A DNA stretch of 10,913 nucleotides from Burkholderiaceae bacterium (lineage in GTDB: Bacteria; Pseudomonadota; Gammaproteobacteria; Burkholderiales; Burkholderiaceae), in NCBI GenBank assembly GCA_017998575.1, contig JAGOCV010000121.1:1-10913 (forward strand), given 5' to 3'. The notes below the pieces were generated by a model that worked only from the letters and a program-made list of their open reading frames with translations, was not told the DNA's origin and searched no databases. Numbering within the stretch: the stretch's first letter is position 1; each line of letters opens with the position of its first letter. This document shows positions 6,874 through 10,913 of this stretch, piece after piece. The position numbers and the translations under genes are program-made.

Positions 6874-8316
6874 ATGCGCGGCCGACGCGTCGCGGGCCGC
6901 GGCCAGCAGCCGCTCGCCCGACGCCCGCAGTTCGGCCACGCGGCTGCCGAGCATCGGAAAGTTCAGGCGGCCGGCTTCTTTCACCACGCGGCCGGCGACC
7001 ATCACCGTGTCCACGTCGCTGCTCTGTGCGTAGGACACGACGGCCTGCACCGGATCCTGCGCCGAGGCGATGTGCAGGCCGTCGCGGCGCACCACGATGA
7101 GGTCGGCCTGCAGGCCCGGCGCCAGCCGGCCGACGTGGCGGTCCCAGCGCAGCGCGCGCGCGTTGTTCACCGTGGCCCATTCGAGCACCTCGCGCGTCTT
7201 CACCGCCACCTGCTGGATCGGCGAGCCGCCGGTGCCCACGGTCTTGAGGTTCTTGCGCACGAAGTCGGCCGCGGCACTGTCCTGCGCCGACTCGGCATTG
7301 CGCACGGTGTCGATGTTGGCGTAGAGGCGCTGCATGCGCAGGGCCGAGCGCATGGCGTCGAACATGTCGCCCTTGGTCGCCACCTCGCTGTCGGTGCCGA
7401 TCGAGGGCTGGCCGCCGAAGTCGCGCACGCGGCGCGAGAGCGAGATGCGCACGTGGTTGTTCATCTCGCCCGCCGTCGTCGACGTGACCGATGCACCGCT
7501 GTCGACCACGATCTTCAGCTCGTCGTCCTCGAAGTAGTTGGCATGCACCAGGTTGTGGTCCGGCCCGAGCAGGCCCTCGGCCGCGATGGTGCGGTAGCCG
7601 CCGGCCACCAGCCGGTTGGGCCGGCCCCAGACGTGCGCGGTGGACAGCAGACCGAATTCGCGCGCGGCGCGGAAGTCCTGCCGCGACACCTCCAGCGTGG
7701 AGTAGTCGGGCCCGAGGATGGCCACGGCCAGCGTGACGAGCGCGTCGTCCGACGACAGCCGGCCCGCGCGCAGGCGGCGGATCTCGTCCAGCGGATGCGG
7801 CACCTCGGAGAAGTGCTTCTCGCCCGGCTTCGGGTGCGCCTTGACGGTGCCATGGCCGAACACGGCACGGATGCCGGAGTCGAACAGCGCCTCGATCGCC
7901 GCGTCGGTGTGCGCGGGCGTGGCGTTGTTGTGGCACCAGTCCAGCACGCCGGTCACGCCGGCATCCATCTGCGCCAGCGCGCCCATCAGCGTGGCGATGT
8001 AGGTGTCCTGCGGGGTGAAGAGCGGCGCGAGCTTGGCGTGGAAGAAGTTGAAATAGTCCGAGCCCGCCCAGTCGTTGCCCAGCCCGCGCAACGCGGTTTC
8101 CCAGGTGTGGATGTGGGCGTTGATCAGGCCGGGCATCACGATCGCGCCGCGCGCGTCGATCACGCGGTCGGCATGGGTGTCGATGGACGGCGCCACGTCG
8201 CGCACCACCGTGCCCTCGACGAGCACGTCGCCCTGCGGAAGGTCGCCCACGGCGGGGTCGAGCGACAGCACCGTGCCGCCGCGGATGAGGGTGCGGGTCA
8301 TCGGTGCGGTGCTCAC
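6868..8316 (-). CDS. Amidohydrolase-family protein (cytosine deaminase/TRZ-ATZ-like)
   Basis: A 482-residue metal-dependent hydrolase of the amidohydrolase superfamily, cytoplasmic. A small N-terminal beta part (1-62) leads into the barrel. Metal-binding residues are H68-x-H70 in INAHIHTWE, H228 in STAHVWG, H258 in LVHANYF and D309 in SIGTDSE. The C-terminal part closes the beta sandwich (GRLAPGLQADLIVV, about 396-409). In deaminases and chlorohydrolases of this group, the barrel strand-5 His is usually followed by a Glu (HxxE). Here that position is G231, so ordinary deaminase chemistry is uncertain. I chose the GTG start at 8316: GGAG lies five bases upstream and the codon overlaps the receptor gene's stop as GTGA. 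ATG at 8301 is an alternative. Coupling to a Bug receptor suggests that its substrate, or a relative, is what the receptor binds. Confidence 0.9.
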   Translation of the reverse strand: MSTAPMTRTLIRGGTVLSLDPAVGDLPQGDVLVEGTVVRDVAPSIDTHADRVIDARGAIVMPGLINAHIHTWETALRGLGNDWAGSDYFNFFHAKLAPLFTPQDTYIATLMGALAQMDAGVTGVLDWCHNNATPAHTDAAIEALFDSGIRAVFGHGTVKAHPKPGEKHFSEVPHPLDEIRRLRAGRLSSDDALVTLAVAILGPDYSTLEVSRQDFRAAREFGLLSTAHVWGRPNRLVAGGYRTIAAEGLLGPDHNLVHANYFEDDELKIVVDSGASVTSTTAGEMNNHVRISLSRRVRDFGGQPSIGTDSEVATKGDMFDAMRSALRMQRLYANIDTVRNAESAQDSAAADFVRKNLKTVGTGGSPIQQVAVKTREVLEWATVNNARALRWDRHVGRLAPGLQADLIVVRRDGLHIASAQDPVQAVVSYAQSSDVDTVMVAGRVVKEAGRLNFPMLGSRVAELRASGERLLAAARDASAAHA

Positions 8317-9302
8317 TTGATCTCCACGCCGTTCTTCTTCATCAGCTCGGCGATCAGCTTGTCTTCGGACGCGATGGTCTTGCCGAAGGCATCGGCCGGC
8401 AGGAAGGCGGGCAGGAAGCCGACCTTGTCACCCAGCGCCTTGAACTCGGGGCTGGCCACCGTCTTGCGCACCGCGTCTTCGAGCTTCGCGGCCACGTCCG
8501 CCGGCAGGCCCTTGGGCGCGGCGACCCCGCGCCACAGATCGGACTGGTACTTGTAGCCTTGCTCCAGCGCTGTCGGCACACCGGCGAACACGGGCTCGCG
8601 GGTCGAACCCAGCACGCCCAGCACCTTGAGCTGTCCGGCCTTGACCTGCCCCGCCACCGAGCCCGGCAGCGTGACGACCGCATCGATGTGCCCGCCCAGC
8701 AGGCTGGTGACGTGGCCCGAAGTGGCGAAGGGCACGTGAGTCACCTCCACGCCGTTGTCGTTGAGGAAGGACAGCGACGTGAGGTGCATGTGGCTGCCGA
8801 TGCTGGTCGAGCCCACGCGGTACATGCCCGGGTTGGCCTTCGCGTACGCCAGCATCTCGGACAGCTTGTTGAAGGGCGAGTCGCCGCGCACGGCCACCAC
8901 CGGGAACTCCACCGTCACCCGGCCGATCGGCTGGAAGGCGCTGTAGTCGAACGGCATCAGACCGCCGTGGAATCCCGTGGACACCGAGTTGGAGTTGAGC
9001 ACCACGGTGTAGCCGTCGGGCCGCGCGGCCTGCACGTACTTGTAGCCAATGGCTCCGCCCGCGCCGGGCTTGTTGACCACCACCACCGACTGGCCGAGCT
9101 GGCGGCCCATGCCTTCAGCCAGCCCGCGCGCCACGGCGTCGGGTGCCGTGCCGGCGACGAAGGGCACGACCAGTTCGACCGGCTTGGCGGACGGAAAGCC
9201 CTGGGCCAGTGCGCCGGCCGAAGCCAGCAGGCCGAAGGTGGAGAGAACGGCGGCCACGGTGCGGCGGCGGATTTGGGCGAAGGGCTGGGACAGCTGGGAC
9301 AT
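8313..9302 (-). CDS. Bug-family tripartite tricarboxylate transporter substrate-binding protein
   Basis: A 329-residue periplasmic receptor of the TctC/Bug family. The signal peptide has a basic n-region (QIRRR, 10-14), a hydrophobic core and an AxA-type cleavage site at about 31-33 (GALA-QG). Mature-protein landmarks are VELVVPFVAGTAPDAVAR, the loop PGAGGAIGYKYVQAARPDGYT, and a late VLGVLGSTREPVFAGVPT segment, all typical of the family. It would bind a small organic acid or related solute for an inner-membrane TctAB-type permease, but no such permease gene is in the window, so it is an orphan receptor here. The ATG at 9302 is preferred for its GGAAAG seven bases upstream. An in-frame ATG at 9320 would add six residues without a good site. 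Its stop overlaps the amidohydrolase start. Confidence 0.94.
   Translation of the reverse strand: MSQLSQPFAQIRRRTVAAVLSTFGLLASAGALAQGFPSAKPVELVVPFVAGTAPDAVARGLAEGMGRQLGQSVVVVNKPGAGGAIGYKYVQAARPDGYTVVLNSNSVSTGFHGGLMPFDYSAFQPIGRVTVEFPVVAVRGDSPFNKLSEMLAYAKANPGMYRVGSTSIGSHMHLTSLSFLNDNGVEVTHVPFATSGHVTSLLGGHIDAVVTLPGSVAGQVKAGQLKVLGVLGSTREPVFAGVPTALEQGYKYQSDLWRGVAAPKGLPADVAAKLEDAVRKTVASPEFKALGDKVGFLPAFLPADAFGKTIASEDKLIAELMKKNGVEIK
8322..8325 (-). promoter_or_regulatory. Ribosome binding site deciding the amidohydrolase GTG start
   Basis: GGAG on the minus strand lies five bases before the GTG at 8316, inside the last codons of the receptor gene. The GTGA stop-start overlap next to it implies translational coupling. 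The ATG at 8301 lacks a comparable site. Confidence 0.6.
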
Positions 9303-9333
9303 GGTCGTCTTTCCGTGCATCTGAAGGGAGCAG

Positions 9334-9369
9334 ACGATATGCATGCACCATGCCGCCAACAATGTGCCA
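9334..9369 (-). promoter_or_regulatory. Candidate promoter of the Bug-amidohydrolase operon
   Basis: Two overlapping readings exist on the minus strand. A sigma-70-like pair TTGTTG (9357-9362) and TATCGT (9334-9339) has a 17-bp spacer and would give a leader of about 25 bases. A sigma-54-like -24/-12 element, TGGCAC-N5-TGGC (9355-9369), keeps the GG-N10-GC spacing but departs from the consensus TTGC. Either would serve the receptor gene at 9302. Confidence 0.35.
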
Positions 9370-9390
9370 GCGGGCCAAGCATCTTTCAGG

Positions 9391-9425
9391 AAAACGGAAA
9401 GATCGACGGCGCCCGGGCCGTCGAT
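9391..9425 (-). terminator. Intrinsic terminator of the lol operon
   Basis: A perfect 9-bp stem ATCGACGGC / GCCGTCGAT (9402-9410 and 9417-9425) with a 6-base loop, followed on the minus strand by CTTTCCGTTTT. It starts 10 bases after the lolD stop codon. Confidence 0.7.
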
Positions 9426-9435
9426 GCAGTGACGT

Positions 9436-10150
<715 letters not shown>

Positions 10151-10158
<8 letters not shown>

Positions 10159-10913
10159 AGCGCAGTGCCTCCGCCGGATTGACGCGGCTGGCGCGCCAGC
10201 TCGGGTAGAGCGTGGCCACGAAGGCCAGCACCAAAGAGATGATGGCGATGGGCACGATGTCGGTGCTCTGCGGATCGCTGGGCATGCGGCTGATGAGGTA
10301 GATGTCCTTGGGCAGGAAGCTCGCCCCGAGGGCACGCTCGAGCGCCGGCACGATCACGTCGATGTTGAACGCCACGCCCAGGCCCAGCAGCAGCCCGGCC
10401 AGCGTGCCGATCACGCCCACCATCGCCCCCTGCACGACGAAGATGCCCATGATGCTGCGCGGGCTGGCGCCCAGCGTGCGCAGGATGGCGATGTCGGCGC
10501 GCTTGTCGGTCACCGTCATCACCAGCGTGGACACCAGGTTGAACGCGGCCACGGCCACGATCAGCGTGAGGATGATGAACATCATGCGTTTTTCGAGCTG
10601 CACGGCGGCAAACCAGGTGCGGTTCTGACGCGTCCAGTCGCGGATGAGCAGCTCGCCCGACAGCGAGCCCGCCAGTTGCTGCGCCACCTCGCGCGCCTGG
10701 TGCAGGTCCTTGAGCTTCAGGCGGATGCCCGTCGGCCCTTCGAGCCGGAAGATGCGCGCGGCATCTTCCATGTGGATCATCACCAGCGCCGAGTCGTATT
10801 CGTAGTGGCCCGAATCGAAGATGCCCGCCACCGTCATCGATTTCACGCGCGGCACCACACCGGCCGGCGTGACCTGGCCGCTGGGCGAGATCAGCGTGAC
10901 CGGATCGCCCACG
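10151..10913 (-). CDS. Lipoprotein-releasing ABC transporter permease LolC/LolE, 3' part
   Basis: The reading frame is open to the window edge, so only the C-terminal 254 or so residues are seen out of roughly 410-420 for the family. The first visible part (about 1-105 of the fragment) is the periplasmic MacB-like domain. It is followed by an FtsX-type permease domain with three membrane segments at about 112-133, 155-180 and 218-238. The cytoplasmic coupling segment [17 protein letters not shown] lies between the first two, and the end [13 protein letters not shown] is typical. The valine codon (GTG) at the edge is internal, not a start. Overlap with lolD fixes the function as lipoprotein release. 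Whether it is LolC, LolE or a merged LolF-type subunit cannot be decided from the fragment. Confidence 0.93.

Noticed and set aside
6817..8556. 579-codon plus-strand open frame antisense to the amidohydrolase
   Set aside because: Low-complexity His/Arg/Val-rich translation opposite a gene with a complete set of metal ligands.

Overview
The window is GC-rich and densely coding. Its gene content (an orphan Bug-type solute receptor, a LolC/LolD lipoprotein exporter, an NADP-type GdhA of 447 residues, a BatA-like VWA protein) fits a betaproteobacterium of the order Burkholderiales, most likely Comamonadaceae. Genus and species cannot be read from the sequence alone. No rRNA, tRNA, CRISPR array, insertion sequence or phage gene was seen, so this is chromosomal housekeeping and metabolic DNA. 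No gene-free stretch exceeds about 300 bases.

Layout: (1) 17-1087 (+), a membrane-anchored VWA protein, probably the last gene of a MoxR/Bat-type operon that begins outside the window. (2) 1119-2947 (-), a two-gene unit of an M14-like zinc carboxypeptidase and an alpha/beta hydrolase whose ends overlap by 10 bases. (3) 2948-3246, a divergent intergenic region that is not empty. It carries TGTCA-type half-sites at 11-bp spacing resembling a Pho box, a -10-like hexamer, and a previously easy-to-miss 50-residue membrane protein gene (3022-3174, +) that seems to be leaderless. (4) 3247-4590 (-), gdhA with a clear intrinsic terminator. (5) 4714-5913 (-) and 5949-6848 (+), an MFS transporter and a LysR regulator, divergent with only 35 bases between their start codons. 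(6) 6868-9302 (-), a Bug receptor followed by a translationally coupled amidohydrolase. (7) 9436-10913 (-), lolD and the 3' part of lolC/lolE, closed by an intrinsic terminator.

How genes work together: LolC/E and LolD form the inner-membrane lipoprotein-releasing ABC complex. The Bug receptor probably captures a small solute related to the substrate of the coupled amidohydrolase. The LysR protein probably controls the adjacent exporter-like MFS gene. GdhA assimilates ammonium into glutamate as a stand-alone unit. The most noteworthy item is the compact, possibly PhoB-activated, leaderless micro-gene at 2972-3174. Next is the amidohydrolase, which lacks the glutamate usually found in the HxxE motif of related deaminases.
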